A program made the position numbers and the translations under genes. From assembly GCA_029975645.1 (NCBI GenBank), contig JARKOU010000019.1, forward strand, positions 1 through 64,000: a stretch of 64,000 nucleotides of DNA. The letters are read 5' to 3'. Positions within the stretch are counted from its first letter, which is position 1. Each line of letters begins with the position of its first letter. Positions 52,501 through 61,605 of this stretch are shown here, piece by piece. Source of the stretch: Actinomycetales bacterium. GTDB taxonomy: Bacteria > Actinomycetota > Actinomycetes > Actinomycetales > JAHECE01. Under the pieces are notes generated by a model. That model did no database searches, was not told where the DNA came from, and saw nothing but the letters and a program-made list of their open reading frames with translations.

Positions 52501-55500
52501 CGCCCGCAGCGCGACTAGGCGCTCCAGCAGCGCGCTGACCTCCGTGGGTGGCACGCTCGCGCCCGGCCGCAGCACCGGCGCGAGGCGCGCGAGCACGGCG
52601 GCACGTGCCCGGCCCTTGAAGAGGAACCGCCGGTCGGCCGCGCGGGCCTCGGCGAGCAGCACGTCGAGATCCGCGCCGAGCGCCGCCGGCGCCACCAGCG
52701 CGATCACGGGCGCCCATCCCCGCCGGTGCTCCGCCAGGAGTGTGCGGGCGGTCGCCGCGTGGGTCTGCCAGGACGGCCCGACGACGGCGCTTGCGTGCGC
52801 CGGGTCGAGCGCCGTCCCGGCGGCCACGTGCTCCAGCCAGCGCGCCGTCGCCGACAGGTCCTCCGGCGATGCGGCGCGCTCTGCCAGGGCGCGCACGCCC
52901 GGATCGGCCACGGCCGCCTCCGCCGCGAGCAGTTCCGCCAGGGTCCCCGCGATCGCCTGCCGTGCGTACGCCGGGTTCGGCGTCGGCCCCGCGAGCAGCC
53001 AGGGGTGCGCGGCAAGTGGTGCGCCGAGGTCCGGGATCGCGAGCGCCAGGTCGCGCGCCGTCGCATACAGGACCTCGGGGTCGGTGCCACCGCTCACCGT
53101 CCGCTGCGGGACGGGCAGGTCCGCGGGCGGTGGGGCGCCGTCGTCCCCGGACGGACCGCTCAGGGTGAGGATGACCTGGCGGGCCGTCCACGCGGAGAGG
53201 CCCGCCGGCCCGACGGCGTGGAGCGCCTCGGGATACCGCCGCAGGTGGGCCACCAGCGCGCGGTACTGGGCGCGCTGGGCCTCCCATGCGGTGGGGTTGC
53301 CCTCCGCGCGCGCGTGGAGCGCCTCGCGCAACTGGGCCCGGACCGCCGCGGGCGTCTGGTTCTTGCCGTGCAGGTCCAGGCTGAACGTCCCGAGGCCCAC
53401 GGCGTCCAGGCGGCGCTTCACGACGTCGAGCGCGGCCTGCTTCTCGGCCACGAACAGCACGCGGCGCCCCTCGGCGAGGGCGTGCGCGATCACGTTCGTG
53501 ATGGTCTGCGACTTGCCCGTCCCGGGCGGGCCCTCGAGCACGAACGAGCGCCCGGCCGCCGCCCAGCGCACCGCCTCCAGTTGCGAGCCGTCCACGGGCA
53601 CGGGGAGGTACGCGGTCGCCTCCGCGACGGGATCCGGGTCCGGCTCGGGAACCGGGTCCGCGAACGTATCCGTGGGAGTCTCGACGAGGTGGCGCACCAC
53701 CGGGTTGGCGAGGAACGCGGGCCAGTTCTCGCCGAGGTCCTGCCACATCTGCAATGTGCTGAACTGCAGGATCGCGAGATGGGCGGTCTCCTCGACGCGG
53801 TACGGGTGGCCCGCGCGAGCGAGCGTGGCACGGATCTCCTGGAGGGCTCCGGGCAGGTCGATGCCGGCCTCGTCCGACTCCGGCTCGGTGAAGTGGCGGA
53901 TCTCCAGCCCTTTGGCCACCCGCAACTTCTCCAGCAGGCACTGGTTCGGCTGCGCGAAGGCGCCCTCTTCCACGCGGACCTCGAACGGCCGGCCGTGCCT
54001 GCCCTGGAGCACCACCGGAAGGAGGAACAACGGCGCGGTCGCGTGCCGCCCGGCGTCCTCCCAGGCGAGCGAGCCGAGCGCCAGGAAGAGGTTGTTCGAC
54101 CCCGTCTCCTCAACCACGGTGCGCGCCTTGCGAGCCAGTGAACGCAGGCGGGAGGTATAGGCGGCGGTGGTGGTGGCGACGAAGGCCGTGTGCTCCCCGG
54201 TGAGGATCGCCGCGAGCTGTGCGGCGTCGATCTCCTGCGCCGTGCGGGCGCCCGCCGCGCGGTGGATGTCACTGATCTGGTCGTGGGGGAGCAGGCGCAC
54301 GGACTGACCGGACGCGACCATGTCCTCGAGCGCACCGAGGGAGCCCGCCGGGACGTGGAGGTCGACGCCGGAGCGCCCCATCCGCATGTTGAGGAGCGGG
54401 TTGCGGAAGGAGAGGTCGAGCAGCGCGTTGCGCCATTGGGCGATGCGGGGCGGCGGGGCCGGGAGGGTCGGCTTCGCGCCGGTTCCGGCGGCGGCCGGGG
54501 CGCCGTCCTCGGCACTTGCCGGGCGCGGCGGTGACCACGGCGTCGGAGGTGCCGCCGGGCTCTCGACCTCGACGACGACGCCGCCCTCGCCCTCGGTGAT
54601 CGTCGGGAGCGGGCGCACGCGGCGGTGCGCGGCGCGGACATCGAGGGCGTATTCGACCCGCGCGAGGTCGCGGGTGAACCAGCGCCTGGTGGCGGCGCGG
54701 GCCTGTTCGAAGGTTCGCGGCTCGGCCGAGGCGGTGAGCGCCGTCGTCTCCACCGAGACGAGGAGCCCGCTCTCGGCGAGGGTGACGATCTGGTTGGGCT
54801 CGCGGACGGCCACCTCGGCGAGCTGGGAGTCCTCGAGGAGTACGCCGGTGAACGCGTGCCCCTGGCACGCGACGATCACCGGGTTGAGGCCGGCGGCCTC
54901 GAACGAGGCTGCGAGCGTGCAGGTCAGGTCCAAGCACGTGCCCCAGCGGTCGTGGAGCACCTCCCGCGGCGGGCGGATCTTCTGCCCGGCGCCCTCGAAG
55001 GACGCGGGCGGCTCGATGTAGCGGACACCGCGCTCGCGCAGGGCATCCGCGATCGCCTCGGTGACGGCGAGCACGCGCTCGGAGCCGGCCTGGTAGCCCT
55101 GCAATGACGGGTCGCCGGTGCGGGCCGCGAGGAGGTCGCTCGCCTCGGACAGCAGGTCCGCCACGGCGCGGTCCCGGGGCTGGACGAACGCGGCGAGCGA
55201 CTCCGGGATCGCCGTCGACCACCACTGGTCCCGGGCGAGCAGACGGATCGGTTGGGCCGCGTGGTGCCGGGCGTGCGGCGTCGTAGCCGTCAGGTGGACC
55301 GTGCCGGTGGTCGCCTCCACGAGGCGGGCGAAGGGGAGGGGGTGGAGGGTGAGGCGCAGCGCGGCGGCCGGGGCCGTGTGGGTCTCACCCGGGGCGAGCG
55401 TGACGTCGGTGACGGTGAGCGGCTCGGCGAGGAGTTCCGCGACGTGGGACTTGAGCGTGATGGTCAGGCTCGTCAGCTCGATCGGGCGGTCCCCGAGGTT

Positions 55501-55818
55501 GCTCACCGCCAGCGCCAGCAGCGGGGAGACGCCGTTGTGGACCAGGGCGAAGTTCACGGCGTCGGCCAGGACGAGGTCGACGTCGAGCGGGCCCGAGGCG
55601 ATCGTCACCCGCGCCGCGCCGCGGGGCAGGTCCGGGCGGGGGCGCGGGTGCAGGACCGGGCCGGGCTCGATGGGACTCTCGGTCGGGAGGGTGTCCTGGA
55701 TGCCGACGCCCTCCGGAGGTGCCGGGACGTCCTGGATGGACTCGGGAGGCGCGGGGAAGTCCTGCGGCGCGGGTAGGGCCTCGGTCACGGCCGCCACCCT
55801 ACGACCGACCCCCGACAC
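49540..55818 (-). CDS. Giant transglutaminase-like / DUF4011 / SF1 helicase / Vsr-like nuclease / DUF3320 protein
   Basis: DRWGTCLDLTCTLAASFEAAGLNPVIV..GHAF; RIAQWRNALLDLSFRNPLLNMR; GPPGTGKSQTITNVIAHAL; VIFDEASQIRVAESVGAMGR; VAVLLDGPGWAARATVSDRESLP..MGW..VERVWLPSW; C-terminal DUF3320-like. GTG at 55788 is an alternative start. Confidence 0.9.
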   Translation of the reverse strand: MSGVGRRVAAVTEALPAPQDFPAPPESIQDVPAPPEGVGIQDTLPTESPIEPGPVLHPRPRPDLPRGAARVTIASGPLDVDLVLADAVNFALVHNGVSPLLALAVSNLGDRPIELTSLTITLKSHVAELLAEPLTVTDVTLAPGETHTAPAAALRLTLHPLPFARLVEATTGTVHLTATTPHARHHAAQPIRLLARDQWWSTAIPESLAAFVQPRDRAVADLLSEASDLLAARTGDPSLQGYQAGSERVLAVTEAIADALRERGVRYIEPPASFEGAGQKIRPPREVLHDRWGTCLDLTCTLAASFEAAGLNPVIVACQGHAFTGVLLEDSQLAEVAVREPNQIVTLAESGLLVSVETTALTASAEPRTFEQARAATRRWFTRDLARVEYALDVRAAHRRVRPLPTITEGEGGVVVEVESPAAPPTPWSPPRPASAEDGAPAAAGTGAKPTLPAPPPRIAQWRNALLDLSFRNPLLNMRMGRSGVDLHVPAGSLGALEDMVASGQSVRLLPHDQISDIHRAAGARTAQEIDAAQLAAILTGEHTAFVATTTAAYTSRLRSLARKARTVVEETGSNNLFLALGSLAWEDAGRHATAPLFLLPVVLQGRHGRPFEVRVEEGAFAQPNQCLLEKLRVAKGLEIRHFTEPESDEAGIDLPGALQEIRATLARAGHPYRVEETAHLAILQFSTLQMWQDLGENWPAFLANPVVRHLVETPTDTFADPVPEPDPDPVAEATAYLPVPVDGSQLEAVRWAAAGRSFVLEGPPGTGKSQTITNVIAHALAEGRRVLFVAEKQAALDVVKRRLDAVGLGTFSLDLHGKNQTPAAVRAQLREALHARAEGNPTAWEAQRAQYRALVAHLRRYPEALHAVGPAGLSAWTARQVILTLSGPSGDDGAPPPADLPVPQRTVSGGTDPEVLYATARDLALAIPDLGAPLAAHPWLLAGPTPNPAYARQAIAGTLAELLAAEAAVADPGVRALAERAASPEDLSATARWLEHVAAGTALDPAHASAVVGPSWQTHAATARTLLAEHRRGWAPVIALVAPAALGADLDVLLAEARAADRRFLFKGRARAAVLARLAPVLRPGASVPPTEVSALLERLVALRADSLELDRSLAEVPGVHLPAGWNPIADDAEAVFARVVDGVAASAAMARVGGGSDPSPPGVVAADLLTRPGSVVGAGPAVARLAAAWVRWFEVLGSEADDVARWRAGRPLAQALRESATAWRDDEARRGFLDLHRWGEVQRHLAVLGEAGLDEHVAALRAGTLSPFDLEEHLRLGVAWAALEERLRSTGLDAFDSGRHGRDIQRFVATGEDVRRRLVTELPARIVAARSFSPDRMIGTVGALSRELARQRGGKTIRGLLREYGATIGELTPCLLMSPHSVARFFTPGAMDVELVIFDEASQIRVAESVGAMGRGRAVVVVGDSKQMPPTSFGEGYDADGEDAFGSERLGADGYGGSTPALAPSETEGSARAAAGGVVVPADTESILTEAVDSQVPRLWLSWHYRSQDEALIAFSNRYYYDGRLASFPGPPGGRHGTGVAWRRVEGSFARGAGRVNRVEAQAIVEEITRRLSEAPGTSIGVVTFNVEQRDLILDLLEASHEPAVADALAAEDGLFVKNLENVQGDERDVILFSLAFSRDPVTGRLPLNFGPLNRAGGERRLNVAITRARRQVVLFCSFEPEDIDLGRTSSVGLAHLRDYLLLAARGTDGVSSLAPRRVPDAHRDAVAAALRAAGLVVRTEVGLSDFRVDLAVAAQEGGPWVAVLLDGPGWAARATVSDRESLPTAVLGGAMGWPCVERVWLPSWLAEHDRVVARIVDAARAVGAGVESVAAGEAGPDGSAAAPRSPHDEHAPAPTPPPPPPPHSSPLRPAVQPPPPPPAAPEQSGGVPPVPGRAPSSTAAASDDAEPAPFVPASTTGWEQHRDRLDRLGDARVASSVRKVALDVIATESPIEEGRLARIVGMRFGFQRVVAGRAAEILRVVPSGLRRETPLGAFYWAEGTSPESYATFRPTPAGVARPLAEIAPEEVANAMAHLARLGHGIGREELLRETGAVFDARRLTPGVRSRLDAVLDWALAGGRLREEEDLIHG

Positions 55819-55873
55819 GGACAGCGCGCGGCCGTCGTCGCCCGGACGTGGACCGGCCTGTCACGATTCCCCG

Positions 55874-56194
55874 GTGACGTACGAGTTCGAGGCCGAGATG
55901 TGGCTCTGGGAGGCCCGCAAGACCGACAGCTGGACGTTCGTCAGCCTGCCGCCCGAGGTCGCGGACGAGATCCTGGAACTCGCCGCACCCTACGCACGCG
56001 GCTTCGGCTCGGTGCGGGTGGAGGTGGCGATCGGCGCGACGGTGTGGCGCACGTCGATCTTCCCCGACAGCAAGGCCCGCACCTACGTGCTCCCCGTGAA
56101 GAAGGAGGTCCGGCGCGCCCAGGGCATCGGGGCCGGCGACCGCGTCCGGGTGCGCCTGACGCTGGTCGATCTCGGGGCGGGTTCGCCCACCTAG
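55874..56194 (+). CDS. DUF1905 domain protein
   Basis: FEAEMWLWEARKTDSWTFVSLPPEVADEI..GFGSVRVEVAIGATVWRTSIFPDSKARTYVLPVKKEVRRAQGI. Confidence 0.9.
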   Translation: MTYEFEAEMWLWEARKTDSWTFVSLPPEVADEILELAAPYARGFGSVRVEVAIGATVWRTSIFPDSKARTYVLPVKKEVRRAQGIGAGDRVRVRLTLVDLGAGSPT

Positions 56195-56203
56195 ACTCCG
56201 CGC

Positions 56204-57325
56204 GTGCGGTGCGCGTACTACGAGACGGGGCGGTGCAGGTCCTGCACCCTCATCGAGCGCCCGTACGAGGCGCAGCTGGCCGCGAAGCACGCGCTCTGCC
56301 GCAGCCTGATCGCCGCCCCCGACCTCGAGTGGCTGCCGCCGGTCCGCAGCGCCGAGGCGGGCTTCCGGAACAAGGCGAAGATGGTGGTCTCGGGCACGAC
56401 GGCGCAGCCCACCCTCGGCATCCTGGACCCCGGCGGACACGGGGTCGACCTGCGGGACTGCCCGCTGTACCCGCCGGCCATGCGCCCGGCGTTCGAGGCG
56501 CTCGCCGCCTTCGTCACGCAGGCCCGGCTGGTGCCCTACGACGTCGCCCACCGGTCCGGTGAGGTGAAGTACGTGCTGGTCACGGCCTCGCCGGACGACG
56601 AGGTGATGGTGAGGTTCGTCCTGCGCTCGCAGGAATCGGTCGCCCGCATCCGCAAGCACGTGCCGTGGCTGCTCGGCGCCGTGCCGGGGCTCGCCGTCGT
56701 CTCCGTCAACCTCCAGCCCGAGCACAAGGCCGTGCTCGAGGGGGAGCGGGAGATCGTGCTGACGGACCAGGAGGCGCTGACCATGCGCCTCGGCGGCCCG
56801 GCCCTCCACCTGCGACCCCGGAGCTTCTTCCAGACGAACACCGAGGTGGCGACGGCGCTGTACGGACAGGTCCGGGACTGGGTGGAGGCGTGCGGGCCGG
56901 CGTCGGTCTGGGACCTGTACTGCGGCGTCGGCGGCTTCGCGCTCCACGTCGCGGCGCCGGGGCGGGAGGTGGTGGGCGTGGAGACCAGCGGCGAGGCGGT
57001 AGCGAGCGCGCAGACGAGCGCGACGGAGGCAGGGCTCAGCGGCCTCCGTTTCGAGGCGGGCGACGCCACCGCCTTCGCCCTCGCAGCCGAGGCCCCGCCG
57101 GACCTCGTGATCGTGAACCCACCCCGCCGCGGGATCGGCGCCGAGTTGTGCGGGTGGCTGGAGGCGTCCGGGGTGCGACACGTCGTCTACTCCAGTTGTC
57201 GGGCGGAGTCCCTCGCCCGAGATCTCGCCCGGATGCCCTCGTTGCGACCCCGGAAGGCCCGCGTGCTCGACATGTTCCCCCACACCGAGCACTACGAGGT
57301 GGTGACCCTGCTCGAGCGGGGGTGA
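56204..57325 (+). CDS. rlmC: 23S rRNA (uracil-747-C5)-methyltransferase
   Basis: Fe-S cysteines C..C..CtL; FRNKAKMVVSG; VWDLYCGVGGFALHVA; YSSCRAESLARDL. Confidence 0.92.
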   Translation: MRCAYYETGRCRSCTLIERPYEAQLAAKHALCRSLIAAPDLEWLPPVRSAEAGFRNKAKMVVSGTTAQPTLGILDPGGHGVDLRDCPLYPPAMRPAFEALAAFVTQARLVPYDVAHRSGEVKYVLVTASPDDEVMVRFVLRSQESVARIRKHVPWLLGAVPGLAVVSVNLQPEHKAVLEGEREIVLTDQEALTMRLGGPALHLRPRSFFQTNTEVATALYGQVRDWVEACGPASVWDLYCGVGGFALHVAAPGREVVGVETSGEAVASAQTSATEAGLSGLRFEAGDATAFALAAEAPPDLVIVNPPRRGIGAELCGWLEASGVRHVVYSSCRAESLARDLARMPSLRPRKARVLDMFPHTEHYEVVTLLERG

Positions 57326-57504
57326 ACGGGGCGACCCGGCACCTGAGCGTTCTGGCGGGAACTGGGCGGGATCTGAGCGGGTCGTGGTCTGGGGTGTGAG
57401 CGGGGCCGCTCCCTACCGTCCCCTCACCGCCGGAAGACCGGCGAGACCACCGGCGAGAACCCCCGCGAGACCGCGGGTCCGCCGCTCAGCAGAAGGAGAC
57501 CCCG

Positions 57505-57933
57505 ATGTCCCTTACCGCGTCCGCCACCGCCACCGCCACCGCCGCCCCGTCCCGCCGCTCACGCCTCGCCCGGCTCACCGCCGGCGCCGCCCTGGCCGCC
57601 GCCCTGGTCGGGGGAGCGGGTGCCGGGGCTGCCCAGGCCGCTCAGTACACGGCTCAGACCCTCGCGCCCGGCCAGTCGGCCTGCGTCAGCCAGTACGCGT
57701 CCTACCAGGTGCGGGGCCTGGGAACCGCGACAGCCGACGGCGCCCGGTTCAAGGTGCTCCGCAACGGCGTCGTGATCCAGGCGACCGCGGGCAGGGTGGC
57801 GTCCTGGTCCACCGAGTTGCGCAGCCAGTACGGCAACTTCCCCGGCCCCGCCTACTACTCGGTGTGCGCCTACAACACCGGGACGCGCTCGACCACCGTC
57901 TCGCTCTCGCTGCTGACGGACGCCGAGTTCTAG
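57505..57933 (+). CDS. Small secreted protein of unknown function
   Basis: Signal peptide with AQAAQ cleavage region, two cysteines; AAGGAG upstream. Confidence 0.75.
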   Translation: MSLTASATATATAAPSRRSRLARLTAGAALAAALVGGAGAGAAQAAQYTAQTLAPGQSACVSQYASYQVRGLGTATADGARFKVLRNGVVIQATAGRVASWSTELRSQYGNFPGPAYYSVCAYNTGTRSTTVSLSLLTDAEF

Positions 57934-57965
57934 ACCGGTGAGCGCCGGGTGAGTACCCCGGGCGA

Positions 57966-57994
57966 GGGACCCGTCACCGGCGGCGACGGGTCCC
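57966..57994 (+). terminator. Hairpin after secreted-protein gene
   Basis: GGGACCCGTC-N9-GACGGGTCCC; no T tract. Confidence 0.4.
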
Positions 57995-58072
57995 GCGCCG
58001 CGCCGGGCCGCCTTGCCGACCTCCCTGACCCAGGGCAGCATGTCGCCCGGGTCGTGGATCGCGGGGGGACCG

Positions 58073-60187
58073 ATGGGGCAGACCTTGGGGGAGAGGCTGG
58101 CGGCTGCCCGCCGCGCGGCCTTCGTCGGTCGTGAAGCGGAACGTGCGCTGTTCGACGAGTGGATACGCGCCGCCGACCCGGACGCTGCCGTGCTCTACGT
58201 CCATGGTCCCGCCGGAGTCGGCAAGTCCACGCTGCTCGCCCGGTTCGCCGATACGGCCGCCGAGGCCGGCGTCCCCACGATCCGCCTCGACATCCGCGAT
58301 CTCCCGCCCGTGCGCGAGGCCCTGTCCGCCGCGCTCGCACCGGCGCTCGGACCACGCGGACGGCGTCCCCTGGTCCTGATCGATACCTACGAGATGCTCG
58401 ACGACGACACGGACGCCTGGGTCCGCGGGCACCTCCTGCCCACCCTGCCCGCGGACACGCGCGTGGTCCTCGCGGGTCAGCGACCGCCGTCGACGGCCTG
58501 GCGGACCGATCCCGGCTGGTCGGCCCTCCTGCGCGCCGTGCCGCTCGGCAACTTGGACGCCGACGAGTGCAGGGCGTTTCTCGAGGCCCGACGGATCGAC
58601 TCCCGGACGCTGCCCGACGTCCTGTCCTCCACGCATGGCCACCCGCTCGCGCTCACGCTCGCGGCCGAGGTGATCGCCGGCGGGGGCTCGGCGGCCCACC
58701 TCTCGCCCGACGTCATCGCCACCTTGCTGGATCGCCTCCTTGCTGCCGTGCCCTCCGCCGCGCACCGTCGTGCGCTGGAGGCGAGCGCCCAGGTCCGTGC
58801 ACTCGACGAGGCGTTGCTCGCGGCCATGCTCGACCAGGTCGACGTCGGCGAGACCTTCCGCTGGCTCCGGGGACTTCCCTTCATGGAGATGGTCGACGCC
58901 GGGCTCGCCCCGCACGACCTGGTCCGCGACGCGCTCGACGCCGACCTGCGATGGCGGGACCCCGCCCGGCAGCGCGACCTCCGCTCTCGGGCTCGGGCGC
59001 ACTTCCTTGCCGGCCTCGACGGCGCCGACAGAATCCGCCAGGCCCGGATCGTGCTCGACCTCATGTACCTCCACCAGGACTTCCGCCTGTTCCTCGGCGC
59101 CGGTGCACCTCAGGTGGGAGACGGTCTGCGCCTGGATCATCTGTCCCGGGAGGATGCGCCCGCGGTGATCGCCGCGGTGCGCAGGCATGAGGGGGAAGAG
59201 TCGGCCGCACTCGCCGGGCATTGGGTCGGGGCGCGCCCGGACGCGTGGCACGTGGTTCGAGGGTCCGACGGCGTCGTTCACGGATTCCTGTGCGCGCTTC
59301 CGGTCGCGGCCGACGGCGTCCCGGTGCGCAACGACGGCGTCCCGGTGGGGGTCGACGCCGTCGACGACCCGTCGCGGCCGGACGCTGGCGATCCTGCGGT
59401 CGCCGCGGCCGTGCGCGAGGTAGCCGCCTCGGCGCCGCTGCGGGAGCCGGAGCGCGCGCTGCTGTTCAGGTTCTGGATGTCGGTGGAGGGGTACCAATCG
59501 GTCTCCCCGGTGCAGAGCCTGCTCGCGGCGCACCTTGCCCGGACGCTCCTTCTCACGCCCGGGCTCGCGATATCCCTCCTGGCGGTCGCGGACCCCGACC
59601 TCTGGGCGGACTTCTGTCGGTACGCCGACCACCGGCGGATCCCGGGGGCGGACTTCACAGTGGGCGGGTGGACGTATGCCGTGTTCGGCCACGACTGGCG
59701 CGCCGTCCCCCCTGCCGCGTGGCTCGCCCTCCTTGCCGGGCGCGAGGTGTCGGGCGCGACGGCGCCTACGGAGCCGGATCCGACCCTCTCGACCCGGGCT
59801 GCCGTGCTCTCCCGCCAGGATTTCGCCGACGCCGTGCGCCGGGCACTGCGCGATCTGACTCGCCCCGACCGCCTCCGGGGCAGCCCCCTCCTCGGCACCT
59901 GGGTGGTGCTGGCGCGGACGGGCCTACAGTCACCGGTTCGTGAGCGCGTGGCCGCGCTCCAGGACGTGCTCCGAGAGGCCGTGGCGGGCCTGCGGGGGAA
60001 CCCGGCGGACGAGCGTCTCTACCGCGTGCTGCACCGTGCGTACCTCGCTCCCGCGCCGTCGCTCGAGCGGGCGGCGGAAGCGCTCGGGCTCCCGTCGAGC
60101 ACGTTTCGTCGGTACCTCGCTGCGGGGGTGGCACGCGTGGTCGAGATCCTGTGGGAACGCGAGGTCGTTCCTGACGGCCGCCAATAG
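58073..60187 (+). CDS. STAND/AAA-type ATPase regulator-like protein with C-terminal HTH-like segment
   Basis: FVGREAERALFDEW; VHGPAGVGKSTLLARFAD; LVLIDTYEMLDD; C-term LERAAEALGLPSSTFRRYLAAGVARVVEILWERE. Confidence 0.82.
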   Translation: MGQTLGERLAAARRAAFVGREAERALFDEWIRAADPDAAVLYVHGPAGVGKSTLLARFADTAAEAGVPTIRLDIRDLPPVREALSAALAPALGPRGRRPLVLIDTYEMLDDDTDAWVRGHLLPTLPADTRVVLAGQRPPSTAWRTDPGWSALLRAVPLGNLDADECRAFLEARRIDSRTLPDVLSSTHGHPLALTLAAEVIAGGGSAAHLSPDVIATLLDRLLAAVPSAAHRRALEASAQVRALDEALLAAMLDQVDVGETFRWLRGLPFMEMVDAGLAPHDLVRDALDADLRWRDPARQRDLRSRARAHFLAGLDGADRIRQARIVLDLMYLHQDFRLFLGAGAPQVGDGLRLDHLSREDAPAVIAAVRRHEGEESAALAGHWVGARPDAWHVVRGSDGVVHGFLCALPVAADGVPVRNDGVPVGVDAVDDPSRPDAGDPAVAAAVREVAASAPLREPERALLFRFWMSVEGYQSVSPVQSLLAAHLARTLLLTPGLAISLLAVADPDLWADFCRYADHRRIPGADFTVGGWTYAVFGHDWRAVPPAAWLALLAGREVSGATAPTEPDPTLSTRAAVLSRQDFADAVRRALRDLTRPDRLRGSPLLGTWVVLARTGLQSPVRERVAALQDVLREAVAGLRGNPADERLYRVLHRAYLAPAPSLERAAEALGLPSSTFRRYLAAGVARVVEILWEREVVPDGRQ

Positions 60188-60228
60188 GCTGGGTGGGTCC
60201 CCCGACCCCTTCGAGAACGGGGCTCCTC

Positions 60229-61536
60229 GTGTCCGACGCCCGCTTCCAGCCTTCCCCGTACGTGCGGATCACCCACCCGGAGTGGAGCAAGAACGCGACG
60301 ATCTACCAGATCAACACCCGGCAGTTCACCACGGAGGGCACGTTCCGGGCCGCGATGGAGCACCTCCCGCGCCTGAAGGACCTCGGGGCGGACATCCTGT
60401 GGATCATGCCGATCCACCCGATCGGCGAGGTCAACCGCAAGGGTCCCCTCGGCAGCCCCTACGCGGTCAAGGACTACCTGGCAGTCAACCCCGAGTTCGG
60501 CACGCTCGAGGACTTCCGCGCGCTCGTCGTCGCAGCCCACGACCTCGGGATGCACGTGATCCTCGACTGGGTCGCCAACCACACCGCGTGGGACAACCCG
60601 CTGGTGACCGAGCACCCCGAGTGGTACCTGAAGGACTGGAAGGGCGACTTCTGCCCCACCCCCTGGTGGGACTGGGACGACATCATCGACTTCGACTACG
60701 CCGATCCCGCGCTCCGCGAGTACATGACGAGCGCCCTCGCGTACTGGGTGCGCGAAGCGGACGTCGACGGCTTCCGGTGCGACGTCGCCGGCTTCGTGCC
60801 CACCGACTTCTGGGAGACGGCCCGGGCGGTCCTCGACGGGATCAAGCCCGTCTTCATGCTCGCGGAGTGGGAGTCCAAGGACCTGCACGCGGCGGCGTTC
60901 GACATGACGTACTCCTGGCACTGGAACGACACGGTCCACCGCATCTGTCACGGCTCTCTGGACTGCTCCTCTCTGGAGGTCTACTACGCGTGGAACGACA
61001 AGCACTGGCCGCGCGAAGCGATGCGCATGCTCTTCGTGAGCAACCACGACAAGAACGCGTGGGAGGGCACGGAGTTCGAGCAGTTCGGCGAAGGCCTGGA
61101 GGCGGCGATAGTCCTCTCGGTCCTCAGCGAGGGCATGCCGCTGATCCACAACGGGCAGGAGGCCGGCCACGACAAGCGCCTGGAGTTCTTCGAGCGTGAC
61201 CCGATCGTCTGGCGCGAGCACCCGCTCGGCGAGTTGTACCGGCGCCTCTTCGCGCTGAAGCACCAGAACACGGCGCTGTGGAACGCGCCGTGGGGGGCGC
61301 GGATGGTGCGCGTGCCGAACAACGACAAGGCCAAGATCCTGAGCTTCGTCCGACGCAGCGAGCAGGACAAGGTGTTCGCGGTCTTCAACTTCTCGCCCGA
61401 GCCGGTCGAGGCGACCTTCCGCGAGACGCTCTACCACGGCGCCTACCGGGACTTCGCATCCGGGGAGGACGTGGAGTTGTCCGAGGCTCTCGCGCTCGAG
61501 CTGGAGCCCTGGGGCTACCGGATCTTCGTGCAGTAG
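60229..61536 (+). CDS. GH13 alpha-amylase family glycosidase
   Basis: MHVILDWVANHTAWDN, VDGFRCDVAGFVP, MLAEWE, FVSNHDKNAWEGT catalytic regions. Confidence 0.93.
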   Translation: MSDARFQPSPYVRITHPEWSKNATIYQINTRQFTTEGTFRAAMEHLPRLKDLGADILWIMPIHPIGEVNRKGPLGSPYAVKDYLAVNPEFGTLEDFRALVVAAHDLGMHVILDWVANHTAWDNPLVTEHPEWYLKDWKGDFCPTPWWDWDDIIDFDYADPALREYMTSALAYWVREADVDGFRCDVAGFVPTDFWETARAVLDGIKPVFMLAEWESKDLHAAAFDMTYSWHWNDTVHRICHGSLDCSSLEVYYAWNDKHWPREAMRMLFVSNHDKNAWEGTEFEQFGEGLEAAIVLSVLSEGMPLIHNGQEAGHDKRLEFFERDPIVWREHPLGELYRRLFALKHQNTALWNAPWGARMVRVPNNDKAKILSFVRRSEQDKVFAVFNFSPEPVEATFRETLYHGAYRDFASGEDVELSEALALELEPWGYRIFVQ

Positions 61537-61550
61537 CGCGCACGGACGAC

Positions 61551-61586
61551 GACGGCGGCGCCACCCGGGTGGGTGACGCCGCCGTC
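61551..61586. terminator. Bidirectional hairpin between convergent genes
   Basis: GACGGCGGCG-C-CACCC-GGGT-GGGTG-A-CGCCGCCGTC. Confidence 0.6.
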
Positions 61587-61605
61587 CTCTGGCCGAGTCA
61601 GGCCG

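Noticed and set aside
50221-52518. 765-aa plus-strand ORF antisense to the DUF4011 protein
   Set aside because: No hydrophobic core pattern or motifs; artefact of high third-position GC.
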